A stretch of DNA of 31,396 nucleotides. It comes from a virus. Both the position numbers and the translations under genes were made by a program. Location of the stretch: positions 1-31,396 of the IMG/VR virus record IMGVR_UViG_3300047667_000579. One strand, given 5' to 3'. Positions 6,575-13,081 of the stretch are shown in pieces (position 1 is the stretch's first letter; every line of letters starts with the position of its first letter). The notes under the pieces were generated by a model that was not told the DNA's origin, did not search any database, and was given only the letters and a program-made list of their open reading frames with translations.

Positions 6575-7164
6575 TTACAAGCATATCAAAAGAATTAAAT
6601 AGTATTGAGATACCTTTTTTTAAGGGTGAAGTTAGTATGCTTGCATTTGATTTAAGCGATTTAAAAACCTTACCAATAGAATTTAGAAACACGGCAAAAC
6701 AAATGGTTAAAAACTTACCCAATCAATTCGGTCAGGCATTCTTAACCGTGCATGGAGCATTTGTAAAAAAATATAAAACTTTAAGACGTGGAGCACCTCA
6801 CATTGACGGTAACTATTTAAAAGAAGTTTCTTCATGGGGTAGCGGTGGTGGTAATGGTTGGAAGGTTGGCGAGAATGGAGTTAAACTAACAAGTAAAGAA
6901 CATGCTGTATCTTACGAAAGTAAAAAAGGAGGTATGTTAATTGCGTCTAACTACTCTGCTTGTAAAGGATGGCATGGTATATTTAACGATAAAGCAAAAG
7001 AAGGAGGCGATTGTAGCCACTTAAAATTAAATGATGGCTTTATGTTAGATGCTAACAAAGTTTATTACGGCAACTCTCAATTTATACATGAAAGCTTGCC
7101 TTTAGATAAAGATATACATAGGGTAATGTATAGAATCACTTTACCTATTAACCATGAATTTTAA
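6571..7164 (+). CDS. Possible 2OG-Fe(II) dioxygenase-like protein
   Basis: A 197-residue protein. RRGAPHIDGNYL supplies an H77-x-D79 pair. The C-terminal QFIHESLPLDKDIHRVMYRI supplies a distal H173 followed by arginines (R184, R188). This HxD...H...R order is that of the double-stranded beta-helix 2-oxoglutarate/iron dioxygenases. A Gly-rich loop (WGSGGGNGWKVG) and a core strand (GMLIASNYSACKGWHG) lie between. Phage enzymes of this fold hydroxylate DNA bases, proteins or small molecules; nothing here shows the substrate. Assignment rests on spacing of the triad only. The gene is coupled by ATGA to the preceding 49-residue protein. Confidence 0.5.
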   Translation: MITSISKELNSIEIPFFKGEVSMLAFDLSDLKTLPIEFRNTAKQMVKNLPNQFGQAFLTVHGAFVKKYKTLRRGAPHIDGNYLKEVSSWGSGGGNGWKVGENGVKLTSKEHAVSYESKKGGMLIASNYSACKGWHGIFNDKAKEGGDCSHLKLNDGFMLDANKVYYGNSQFIHESLPLDKDIHRVMYRITLPINHEF

Positions 7165-7176
7165 CATTAAAACAAC

Positions 7177-7202
7177 AACTAATTAAAACAAACAAAATTA
7201 TG
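7177..7202 (+). repeat. A-rich translation leader, repeated before several genes
   Basis: The run CTAATTAAAACAAACAAAAT plus TATG precedes the gene at 7200. Close copies precede 7404 (from 7386), 8427 (from 8404) and, inside a longer frame, 7740 (from 7719). Weaker relatives precede 8606 and 8819. A second type, AAAAACAAAGATAAATTATG, precedes 6571 and 8128. In Bacteroidota, which make little use of Shine-Dalgarno pairing, such A-rich leaders assist initiation; here they look like part of a duplicating gene cassette. Confidence 0.6.
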
Positions 7203-7376
7203 AAATACATAATAGACAATTTAAGAAATGATGCGGATTACAGAAAAACAATGAAAGGTACAACAGCACCATCACAGTGGCTTGAAAGTAATACTCAAAA
7301 AGAATGGGATGCTAGAGAGAAGCAAATAATAAAAGATCTTTATAAAGCTGCTAGAATTTTAGAGGCTACTTTATAA
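7200..7376 (+). CDS. 58-residue phage protein, unknown function
   Basis: Translation from ATG 7200, directly after the repeated A-rich leader, gives 58 residues (MKYIIDNLRNDADYRKTMKG, then a helical, charged C-terminus with WDAREKQIIKDLYKAARIL). Soluble, no domain recognised. The leader is the main support for this start. Confidence 0.6.
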   Translation: MKYIIDNLRNDADYRKTMKGTTAPSQWLESNTQKEWDAREKQIIKDLYKAARILEATL

Positions 7377-7403
7377 TTTAACATAACTAAAACAAACAAA
7401 ATT

Positions 7404-7631
7404 ATGGGAATAACAATAATATTAGGATTAGCAATTTGGTACTTAATAGGAATGTATAGTTTTTATTACTGGTGGACAAAGGATAACGATATAAATACAG
7501 ATCCAGAACTATTATGTTTATGGATGGCTACTGGATTGCTAGGTGTATTAAATTGGTTTGTAGGAATGAGTATACATAACGGAGAACCAATTAAAGGCAA
7601 GTATAGAACGTTATTTAAAAAGAGAGAGTAA
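7404..7631 (+). CDS. Small two-helix membrane protein
   Basis: A 75-residue protein with two hydrophobic segments: about 2-24 (ITIILGLAIWYLIGMYSFYY) and about 38-56 (LCLWMATGLLGVLNWFVGM), separated by an acidic loop (DNDINTDPE), ending in a basic tail (KGKYRTLFKKRE). By the positive-inside rule the tail is probably cytoplasmic. It is preceded by the A-rich leader and its stop overlaps the next ATG by one base (TAATG). Function unknown. Confidence 0.7.
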   Translation: MGITIILGLAIWYLIGMYSFYYWWTKDNDINTDPELLCLWMATGLLGVLNWFVGMSIHNGEPIKGKYRTLFKKRE

Positions 7632-7939
7632 TGTTATCAATAAATGATCCATACAGTTCAGCAACATCAAGTCAAAAAAGTGATGCCAAAAAATTTATTA
7701 ATAAAAAATTAAAATTAAGGATTAAAACAAACAAAATTATGTTCGGATTAAACACGAAAAGAAAAATCTTATTACTAGAAAAAGAGAATGAAATATTATC
7801 AGATAGATTAGAACAAATTACTAAACACTTAAAAATAAATTTAAGACCTAATTTTTATGAAATAAGTAGCTTTATAGGTCTTGAGTCTTACGATCAATTA
7901 AGAAGAAAATACAGAAGTACTTCAGTAGATAAGTTGTAA
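7631..7939 (+). CDS. Small coiled-coil protein, possible in-frame fusion; alternative start 7740
   Basis: The full frame gives 102 residues, with ATG 7631 overlapping the preceding stop (TAATG). At 7719-7742 the frame runs through a copy of the A-rich leader (read as RIKTNKIM), ending at an ATG at 7740 that would start a 66-residue protein. That shorter product contains a charged coiled-coil segment (KRKILLLEKENEILSDRLEQ) and a C-terminal NLRPNFYEISSFIGLESY. Either start may be used, or the frame may be two former genes joined by loss of a stop. Function unknown. Confidence 0.55.
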   Translation: MLSINDPYSSATSSQKSDAKKFINKKLKLRIKTNKIMFGLNTKRKILLLEKENEILSDRLEQITKHLKINLRPNFYEISSFIGLESYDQLRRKYRSTSVDKL

Positions 7940-7959
7940 TAAATAAAACAAAATAAAAT

Positions 7960-8100
7960 ATGAAACAAAACTTTAAGCAAAGAGAATACTTATTAGACTC
8001 TATGGATTGTAATATAAATTTAAGATTATCCTTATACGAATCTATTAAATACAAAAGCTTTAAAGAAAAACTATTGGCGTTTTTAAATAAGTGGTATTAA
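7960..8100 (+). CDS. 46-residue phage protein, unknown function
   Basis: From ATG 7960 (AAAATAAAATATG) a frame of 46 residues runs to TAA at 8098-8100: MKQNFKQREYLLDSMDCNIN, then an amphipathic, lysine-rich end (KSFKEKLLAFLNKWY). No homologue recognised. Support is the start context and the fit into the gap between neighbours. Confidence 0.5.
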   Translation: MKQNFKQREYLLDSMDCNINLRLSLYESIKYKSFKEKLLAFLNKWY

Positions 8101-8127
8101 TATATTTAATAAAAACAAAGATAAATT

Positions 8128-8388
8128 ATGAAAGTAGTAAGATTTGAAAACAATAAATTTGGAGTAAGAGTTGGAAACTGGTTAAGTGGTTATAAGTTTT
8201 TAAGTAAAAATAAAATTCAATTTAAGGCATTTACTGATGTTGAAAATTACTGTCAATTTAAAAGTATAGGTGAGGCGGTTAATCTTCTTGATGTAAGAAA
8301 AATAAATTATACAGTTTTAAAAAAGGTTAATAATTTTAACGCTATAGTTAGTAAAAAAAACTTAAAAATATTTCAAACACTTGACTAA
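8128..8388 (+). CDS. Small phage protein, unknown function
   Basis: An 86-residue, basic, probably beta-rich protein beginning MKVVRFENNKFGVRVGNWLS. The start (FExNKFGVR, then a position of Tyr and Lys) resembles short phage proteins built on a single small beta sheet, but no named family fits. The leader AAAAACAAAGATAAATT is the same as that of the gene at 6571. Confidence 0.6.
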   Translation: MKVVRFENNKFGVRVGNWLSGYKFLSKNKIQFKAFTDVENYCQFKSIGEAVNLLDVRKINYTVLKKVNNFNAIVSKKNLKIFQTLD

Positions 8389-8426
8389 AATTAATACAAT
8401 AACAACTAATTAAAACAAACAAAATT

Positions 8427-8576
8427 ATGGAAGTAGTATTTTGGATATCATTAAGTTTTTTAAATGCAATATCTGTTTATTTTAACTATAAAGAGAAAAA
8501 CCACAAAATGACTATATCATGTTCTTTTCTTTTTGCTTGGTGCGTATATTTTTTAATACGTGTTCTTATGATGTAG
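8427..8576 (+). CDS. 49-residue membrane microprotein (paralogue of the one at 4899)
   Basis: ATG 8427 follows a copy of the A-rich leader. The 49-residue product has a hydrophobic start (MEVVFWISLSFLNAISVYF), the turn NYKEKNHKM, and a second hydrophobic helix with SCSFLFAWCVYFLI. Length and layout match the protein encoded at 4899-5048, including the shared YFNYK at the same position. Probably two membrane spans; function unknown. Confidence 0.65.
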   Translation: MEVVFWISLSFLNAISVYFNYKEKNHKMTISCSFLFAWCVYFLIRVLMM

Positions 8577-8605
8577 TTAAACACAATTTTACAACAAACA
8601 AGATT

Positions 8606-8794
8606 ATGGAAGAATTTATAGAAAAATACGGAACTGAAGTTTTAGAAGAATTATTTGACATATTAAACAATAAAGATGATAAGTATAGATACAATGAATG
8701 TGATGATGATTTATGTGATGCAGAAGATTGTAGTTTAAATAAGGCTTTTAAAATGTATTTAAAATACAGGAGTGCTTTACAAACATTAAAATAA
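8606..8794 (+). CDS. Small acidic phage protein, unknown function
   Basis: The frame is open from 8519, but the start at 8606 is preferred: it follows AACAAACAAGATTATG, a close relative of the repeated leader, and a start at 8519 would lie inside the preceding microprotein gene. The 62-residue product is acidic (MEEFIEKYGTEVLEELFDIL, then ECDDDLCDAEDC), with three cysteines in the acidic stretch that could bind metal. No known family. Confidence 0.6.
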   Translation: MEEFIEKYGTEVLEELFDILNNKDDKYRYNECDDDLCDAEDCSLNKAFKMYLKYRSALQTLK

Positions 8795-8818
8795 TAACTA
8801 ATTAAAGAGAATGAAATT

Positions 8819-8962
8819 ATGGATCAATTGCCTTTAGATTTTAACTTGGTTATGGTATTGTATGACCTTGATGAATTATTAACTTTATTAGAAACTGATG
8901 TTGAAAAATGGCAATGGTTAATAGATGAACTAAATAAACAATTAAAAGAACAGATTGAGTAA
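8819..8962 (+). CDS. 47-residue acidic helical protein, unknown function
   Basis: ATG 8819 follows CTAATTAAAGAGAATGAAATT, a diverged copy of the leader. The 47-residue product (MDQLPLDFNLVMVLYDLDEL, then TDVEKWQWLIDELNKQLKEQ) is acidic and probably a helical hairpin. It is the last gene before the late promoter-like sequence at 8969. Confidence 0.55.
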   Translation: MDQLPLDFNLVMVLYDLDELLTLLETDVEKWQWLIDELNKQLKEQIE

Positions 8963-8968
8963 TTTTAC

Positions 8969-8998
8969 AACAAAACCCCAAAAATTAAGTTATAAATA
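8969..8998 (+). promoter_or_regulatory. Late promoter-like motif, copy 1 (upstream of packaging genes)
   Basis: AACAAA (8969-8974), a 12-base spacer, then AAGTTATAAATA (8987-8998). The same two blocks with the same 12-base spacing occur at 13710-13739 and 25913-25942, each time at the head of a rightward late unit. The distance from AACAAA to TATAAATA fits a -35/-10 pair, and the boxes differ from the host-type TTTG/TAnnTTTG. It lies 50 bases before the ATG of the candidate small terminase. Confidence 0.6.
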
Positions 8999-9048
8999 AG
9001 TAACAAGGTGTTAAAATTATAATTTGAATAAACAATACTTTTTTCAAT

Positions 9049-9351
9049 ATGAAAGATACAAGGGGAGGCAAAAGAGAAGGAGCTGGAAGAAAAACTAAAG
9101 TCGACGAAGAAAAAGTTAATAATATAATGCTATCAGCGATGGCTAAATTCTTTAACGTAAAAGGTGACGACAAAGCAAAGCAAGCGTTTGCAATGGACTT
9201 GCTAGAATTTGAACGTGGTAAAATGTTTATCGCTGAACACATTTTCGGCAAGCCTAAAGAGATCATTGAGAATATTAACCACAATATTGAACACGACTTA
9301 ACTGAAGAGGCTATAAAGTTGATTAATAAAGAGTTGGAAAATAAGTATTAA
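9049..9351 (+). CDS. Candidate terminase small subunit
   Basis: A 100-residue protein opening with RGGKREGAGRKTK, the basic GGxREGAGRK motif found at the N-terminus of many phage small terminase subunits and related DNA-binding proteins. The rest is helical, with an IAEHIFGKPKE segment and an acidic C-terminus. It sits about 950 bases upstream of TerL, separated only by a zinc-ribbon microprotein and a methyltransferase, and is the first gene after the late promoter-like motif. A DNA-recognition role in packaging fits, but the motif alone is not decisive. Confidence 0.6.
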   Translation: MKDTRGGKREGAGRKTKVDEEKVNNIMLSAMAKFFNVKGDDKAKQAFAMDLLEFERGKMFIAEHIFGKPKEIIENINHNIEHDLTEEAIKLINKELENKY

Positions 9352-9381
9352 AACATAAAACTATGAAAAAATACGTAATTC

Positions 9382-9412
9382 TTGGATAATTAATATAATT
9401 GTTGTATATTTG
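9382..9412 (+). promoter_or_regulatory. Bacteroidota-type promoter TTGG-N19-TATATTTG
   Basis: TTGG at 9382-9385 and TATATTTG at 9405-9412 are separated by 19 bases, matching the TTTG/TAnnTTTG consensus. Bases 9387-9421 are repeated exactly (35 bases) in the opposite orientation at 25856-25890, ahead of the other methyltransferase unit. It should drive the zinc-ribbon protein and methyltransferase independently of the late promoter. Confidence 0.7.
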
Positions 9413-9434
9413 TTGAAAATAATAATTATAAATT

Positions 9435-9560
9435 ATGAAAAAAAATTGGGGTTTTAAACACAAACATAATTACGAGGTAAATACTTGTGAAGATGATGAA
9501 AACAAAATTTATATATGCACGGAATGCGGTAATGTTAAATTAGATAAACCTAGAAAATGA
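9435..9560 (+). CDS. Zinc-ribbon-like microprotein
   Basis: 41 residues from ATG 9435 (AAATTATG). Contains KHKHNYEV, then C18, and C29-T-E-C-G-N-V, so a single CxxC with an additional Cys and His residues, compatible with a small zinc-binding fold. The stop overlaps the methyltransferase start as ATGA (9557-9560), so the two are translationally coupled. Function unknown; possibly an accessory of the methyltransferase. Confidence 0.6.
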   Translation: MKKNWGFKHKHNYEVNTCEDDENKIYICTECGNVKLDKPRK

Positions 9561-10285
9561 TAGATTTAAGATTAGGCGATTGTCTTGAGGTAATGAAAAC
9601 ATTCGCGGATAATAGTATAGACGCTATAATTACTGACCCACCATACGGAACTACTGCTTGTAAGTGGGATAGCGTTATTGATTTTAAATTGATGTGGGAG
9701 CAGTTAAACAGGATTATAAAACCTAATGGGGCAATAGTTTTATTTGGTAGCGAGCCTTTTAGTAGTGCTTTAAGAATGAGTAATATTAAGAATTATAAGT
9801 ACGATTGGATTTGGAAGAAGCCAAAAGGAACAGGGCATTTAAACGCTAAAAGAATGCCTATGAATGACGTAGAAACTATTAGCGTTTTTTATATAAAGCA
9901 ATGTACTTACAATCCACAATTTACAGAAGGTAAACCATATAAATCTAAAAGCGGAAAAAGTAGTTTTGATGGTTATGGAAAAGATAATAGAAAAGGAAAT
10001 GACAATAAAGGTAAAAGATACCCTAAAAGATTGTTAGAGTTTAATGTAGTTGAAAGAAACACAGTACACCCAACACAAAAACCATTACCATTATTAGAAT
10101 ACTTAATTAAAACCTACACCAACGAAAACGAAACTATTTTAGACTTTACAATGGGAAGCGGTTCGACAGGACTAGCAGCAAAGAATTTAAATAGAAACTT
10201 TATAGGAATAGAAATGGATAGCGCATATTTTAGTATTGCTGAAAACAGAATTAATAAAAGTGATTTGTTTAGTTTAAATAAATAA
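9557..10285 (+). CDS. DNA (adenine) methyltransferase, beta-class N4/N6 type
   Basis: A 242-residue amino-methyltransferase. Motif IV DPPYG is at 27-31 and comes first; the AdoMet-binding FTMGSGSTG is at 197-205, preceded by HPTQKPLPLLEYLIKTY (171-187). This order is that of the beta class, which methylate adenine N6 or cytosine N4. No restriction gene lies beside it, so it is probably an orphan phage methylase protecting its DNA from host restriction. The C-terminal 60 residues are nearly the same as in the methyltransferase at 24798-25730. It is coupled by ATGA to the zinc-ribbon protein. Confidence 0.9.
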   Translation: MIDLRLGDCLEVMKTFADNSIDAIITDPPYGTTACKWDSVIDFKLMWEQLNRIIKPNGAIVLFGSEPFSSALRMSNIKNYKYDWIWKKPKGTGHLNAKRMPMNDVETISVFYIKQCTYNPQFTEGKPYKSKSGKSSFDGYGKDNRKGNDNKGKRYPKRLLEFNVVERNTVHPTQKPLPLLEYLIKTYTNENETILDFTMGSGSTGLAAKNLNRNFIGIEMDSAYFSIAENRINKSDLFSLNK

Positions 10286-10301
10286 TCATTAACCCCCGTG
10301 A

Positions 10302-11708
10302 ATGACAAATGAAGAAAAGGTTTTAAAATTAAAATGCGAAGGTAGTCTATTATTTTACGCCCGATACATTTATAAGGAAAACCATAATAGAAAATTTATA
10401 CTATCAAATCACTTCGAGAAAATCGCTGAATATTTAGAGGCTGTTTATCGAGGTGAGATTTCACGTCTAATAATTAACATGCCACCAAGGTATGGCAAGA
10501 CAGAACTAGCAATTAAAATCTTTGTTAGTTGGTGTATTGCAAAGAATAACGCCTCTAAATTCTTACACTTATCTTACAGCGATGCATTAGCATTAGACAA
10601 CTCCTCACAGACAAAAGAATACATCCAGAGCGAACCATACCAAAGGCTCTGGCAAATGACTCTTAAAAAGGATGCGCAATCTAAAGGTAAGTGGTTCAAT
10701 GAGTTTGGCGGTGGTATGTATGCGACGTCTTCAGGTGGTGCAATTACAGGATTTGGAGCGGGTGTTACAGGGTGCGAAACTTTTAGCGGTGCTATCTTAA
10801 TTGATGATCCGTTAAAACCAGACGACGCTTTTAGTGAGGTTAAAAGAGGTGCTATAAATGACAGATATAATAACACGATAAGATCACGTACAAATGATTT
10901 AGCTGTGGAAGGTGCGCCTTTTAAAACGCCTATTATAGTTATTATGCAACGGTTACATGAAGACGACATGAGCGGGTTTTTGTTAGATGGTGGTTCTGGT
11001 GAAGAGTGGACGCATTTATGTATGCCTGTATTAGACGAAAACAATAAACCTCTTTGGAATGATAAGCATAATTTTAAACAGATCGAGCAAATAAGACAAG
11101 CCGATCGTTATACATTTTCAGGTCAGTACATGCAAACACCATCGCCAGATGAGGGTGGTGAATGGAAGCGTGACTGGTTTCCTATTATAGATCAGTCAGA
11201 AGTACCTAGGGACGTTAAGTGGAATCTTTACATAGATGGAGCATACACAAAAGAAACAAAGAATGATCCAACTGGATTTCAAGTGTCAGGCAGAAGCGGA
11301 AACAATTTATACATCCTGTCTTCAATTGATAAGTATTTGGAGATGCCACAACTAATTAGATTTATTCAATCTTACATCGATGCTTTAAATGTTAAAATAC
11401 ACATTACAAAAGTAGAGCCTAAAGCCAGTGGTAAATCTTTAGTGCAATTAATTCGAAGCCAAACTAGATTAAATGTTACTGAAATTCGTGGAATGTTTGT
11501 AAACACTTCTAAAATAGAAATGGCTAGAGCGTCGTCTTCTTACATACAAAGCGAAAGAGTTATACTTGTAAGGGGTGCATGGAATGAAGCGTTCTTACAT
11601 CAGATAGCGTTGTTTCCAAATGGTAAGCATGATGAGCATGTTGATTTAACCTGCTATTCTGTTGAAGAAAATTTATTACGTTGGAGTCCACCAGCTCATA
11701 TAATGTAA
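10302..11708 (+). CDS. terL: Terminase large subunit (TerL)
   Basis: A 468-residue packaging motor. The N-terminal ATPase has Walker A PPRYGKTE (61-68), Walker B AILIDDP (D168, D169) and the coupling segment IIVIMQRLHEDD (211-222). The C-terminal RNase H-like nuclease begins YIDGAYTKETKNDPTG (D312) and contains VEPKASG (E372) and HDEHVDL (D444/D448). It translocates DNA into the prohead with ATP and cuts concatemers. Length is typical. It lies 16 bases after the methyltransferase and is followed directly by a hairpin terminator. Confidence 0.95.
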   Translation: MTNEEKVLKLKCEGSLLFYARYIYKENHNRKFILSNHFEKIAEYLEAVYRGEISRLIINMPPRYGKTELAIKIFVSWCIAKNNASKFLHLSYSDALALDNSSQTKEYIQSEPYQRLWQMTLKKDAQSKGKWFNEFGGGMYATSSGGAITGFGAGVTGCETFSGAILIDDPLKPDDAFSEVKRGAINDRYNNTIRSRTNDLAVEGAPFKTPIIVIMQRLHEDDMSGFLLDGGSGEEWTHLCMPVLDENNKPLWNDKHNFKQIEQIRQADRYTFSGQYMQTPSPDEGGEWKRDWFPIIDQSEVPRDVKWNLYIDGAYTKETKNDPTGFQVSGRSGNNLYILSSIDKYLEMPQLIRFIQSYIDALNVKIHITKVEPKASGKSLVQLIRSQTRLNVTEIRGMFVNTSKIEMARASSSYIQSERVILVRGAWNEAFLHQIALFPNGKHDEHVDLTCYSVEENLLRWSPPAHIM

Positions 11709-11709
11709 A

Positions 11710-11735
11710 AAACCACTTAATTTAATAAGTGGTTT
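11710..11735. terminator. Bidirectional hairpin terminator after terL
   Basis: AAACCACTTA (11710-11719) pairs perfectly with TAAGTGGTTT (11726-11735) around a 6-base loop, with A- and T-runs on the two flanks. It separates the rightward packaging unit from the converging reverse-strand gene ending at 11801. Confidence 0.75.
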
Positions 11736-11800
11736 GTGTTTTAAAATTCAATAATTGGAACTTGTTTTTGTGCGCTTGTTAGTAGTAATTTATTAAGTCT

Positions 11801-12097
11801 TTATTTTTCATCTCTAAAATATATTTTATATTCGCTTCTGCCATACTGCCATCCTTTTTTAAATTCAAAGCCTTTTTTAGCAAAAGAAGTGTCTAATTTA
11901 ATTACACAACCCTTATCTAGTGCTAAAGATTTTAATTCTAAAAACAAATCAATTAAATCTTTTTTATTTTTTACGTAAGTAGCGCAAACACTATACTCGT
12001 ACAAACAACCATCTTTTGTAAAATTATCTACATTAAAAACACTTTTTTTAATTCCAAATATTTTCACTAAATCTGTTCTTTTTTTAGGTAATTCCAT
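11801..12097 (-). CDS. Reverse-island protein, unknown function
   Basis: A 98-residue basic protein (MELPKKRTDLVKIFGIKKSV start, FELKSLALDKGC-like middle with LDLFLELKSLALDKG, and a C-terminal QYGRSEYKIYF). Mixed alpha/beta by eye; no domain recognised. It is the last gene of the first reverse-strand island and seems to have its own TATCTTTG box at 12122-12129. Its 3' end faces the terL terminator. Confidence 0.65.
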   Translation of the reverse strand: MELPKKRTDLVKIFGIKKSVFNVDNFTKDGCLYEYSVCATYVKNKKDLIDLFLELKSLALDKGCVIKLDTSFAKKGFEFKKGWQYGRSEYKIYFRDEK

Positions 12098-12121
12098 TTT
12101 GTTATGTTTTTAATTATACAC

Positions 12122-12129
12122 CAAAGATA
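12122..12129 (-). promoter_or_regulatory. Bacteroidota-type -7 box TATCTTTG (reverse strand)
   Basis: On the reverse strand TATCTTTG lies 24 bases before the ATG at 12097. No clear TTTG at the right -33 distance. Confidence 0.4.
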
Positions 12130-12179
12130 CAACCAACATTTAGATTAATCGCTACCGTTCGTCGAATAATGTAAATTAT

Positions 12180-12545
12180 TTATAAGTTTTTGTTTAGGTA
12201 TGCATTAATACTTTTTTTAATAGTGTCATCATCAAAATTAAACACAAAATCTCTTTGCAGTAATTTACCGTAATCATTTAGAATTTTATCCCTAACGTCT
12301 ACTGGAATTTCCTTTTCTTTTTTAGCATTAGAGTAAGTATATTTATAAGGATACTCAAAAGTTTTAGAGTCTTCGGTTTCTGAAGGTTTTACGGGTTTTT
12401 TAATCTGCTTAATTTTCCAGTCTAGTTCCGAAATACTTTGACTAATGCGTGAATCTGATTCACTTAAACGACGGATGTTTTGATAGTGCCATTCTATTTC
12501 ACTTTCTAATTCTTTTACTCTCAATTTTAATCTTCTGTTAAACAT
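12180..12545 (-). CDS. Coiled-coil phage protein, tandem paralogue
   Basis: A 121-residue protein. It begins MFNRRLKLRVKELESEIEWH and continues as a predicted coiled coil to about residue 50, followed by a Pro-rich linker (KKPVKPSETEDS), then DKILNDYGKLLQ and a C-terminal INAYLNKNL. The start, the DKILNDYxKLLQ motif and the end are shared with the upstream neighbour at 12549-12866, so the two arose by duplication. Only 3 bases separate them. Function unknown. Confidence 0.7.
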   Translation of the reverse strand: MFNRRLKLRVKELESEIEWHYQNIRRLSESDSRISQSISELDWKIKQIKKPVKPSETEDSKTFEYPYKYTYSNAKKEKEIPVDVRDKILNDYGKLLQRDFVFNFDDDTIKKSINAYLNKNL

Positions 12546-12548
12546 AAT

Positions 12549-12866
12549 TTATAGATTTCTTTTTAATAAGTATTCGTTAATTAAATCAGCAACTGCATTA
12601 GAACTAATAAGTCTTTCTTCTTCGATGTTAAGCGTATTTTTATCTACTTCTTTTTGCAGTAATTTAAAGTAATCGTTTAAAATTTTATCTATAACGTCTA
12701 ATGAAACATCCATTGCTTCTTTTTGTTCATCCACGATATTTTCCATTTCATCCAGTCTATATTTAAATGCTCTATTCCAAGATTCCATTTCACGAACTTT
12801 AAAACTGTTTTTTGTTAATTCGGTTTTTAATTTTTTTACTTGTTTTTTTAATTTTCTGTTAAACAT
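12549..12866 (-). CDS. Coiled-coil phage protein, tandem paralogue
   Basis: A 105-residue protein. MFNRKLKKQVKKLKTELTKN opens a coiled coil (to about residue 60), then DKILNDYFKLLQ and a final LINEYLLKRNL. It shares these landmarks with the downstream gene 12180-12545 but lacks its Pro-rich linker. No membrane segment or catalytic motif. Both begin in the ATTATG context. Confidence 0.7.
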   Translation of the reverse strand: MFNRKLKKQVKKLKTELTKNSFKVREMESWNRAFKYRLDEMENIVDEQKEAMDVSLDVIDKILNDYFKLLQKEVDKNTLNIEEERLISSNAVADLINEYLLKRNL

Positions 12867-12887
12867 AATTTTATTTTTAAGTTAGTA

Positions 12888-13058
12888 TTAAGTTTGATTA
12901 TTAAGAACCATAATGCACCATGATATCAAAAAACTCAAAGCCACGCATCCAAAAAGAATGTAAAACATTGGTCGGCAGTAAATAAACATCATTGTAAATC
13001 CTATTAAACCTATACTTATTAATATAATAATTGCTAATATTTTTTTATTTATTATCAT
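12888..13058 (-). CDS. 56-residue membrane microprotein
   Basis: Read from the reverse-strand ATG at 13058-13056, the frame gives 56 residues: MIINKKILAIIILISIGLIG, a short FTMMFIYCRP, then FYILFGCVALSFLISWCIMV and NNQT. Two strongly hydrophobic helices separated by a short turn, so an inner-membrane protein. It fills an otherwise empty 215-base gap and has a TATATTTG box 15 bases upstream. Function unknown. Confidence 0.6.
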   Translation of the reverse strand: MIINKKILAIIILISIGLIGFTMMFIYCRPMFYILFGCVALSFLISWCIMVLNNQT

Positions 13059-13073
13059 TTTGTTTGTTTTTTA

Positions 13074-13081
13074 CAAATATA
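13074..13081 (-). promoter_or_regulatory. Bacteroidota-type -7 box TATATTTG (reverse strand)
   Basis: TATATTTG on the reverse strand, followed by an A-rich leader with AACAAACAAA before the ATG at 13058. It directly abuts the stop of the gene at 13082. No good -33 element seen. Confidence 0.4.

Noticed and set aside
8519-8605. Upstream extension of the acidic protein gene to a start at 8519
   Set aside because: It overlaps the 49-residue microprotein in another frame and lacks the A-rich leader that is present right before 8606.
4899-8962. Toxin-antitoxin or retron-like defence module among the small genes
   Set aside because: No toxin catalytic motif, reverse transcriptase or paired antitoxin domain can be seen; small size alone is not evidence.
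9363-9389. An 8-codon frame MKKYVILG after an A-rich leader
   Set aside because: Too short to call, and it overlaps the -33 region of the promoter at 9382-9412; it may be a gene remnant or chance.
10574-11044. 156-codon reverse open frame inside terL
   Set aside because: Antisense to the conserved ATPase region, no start context, no known motifs.
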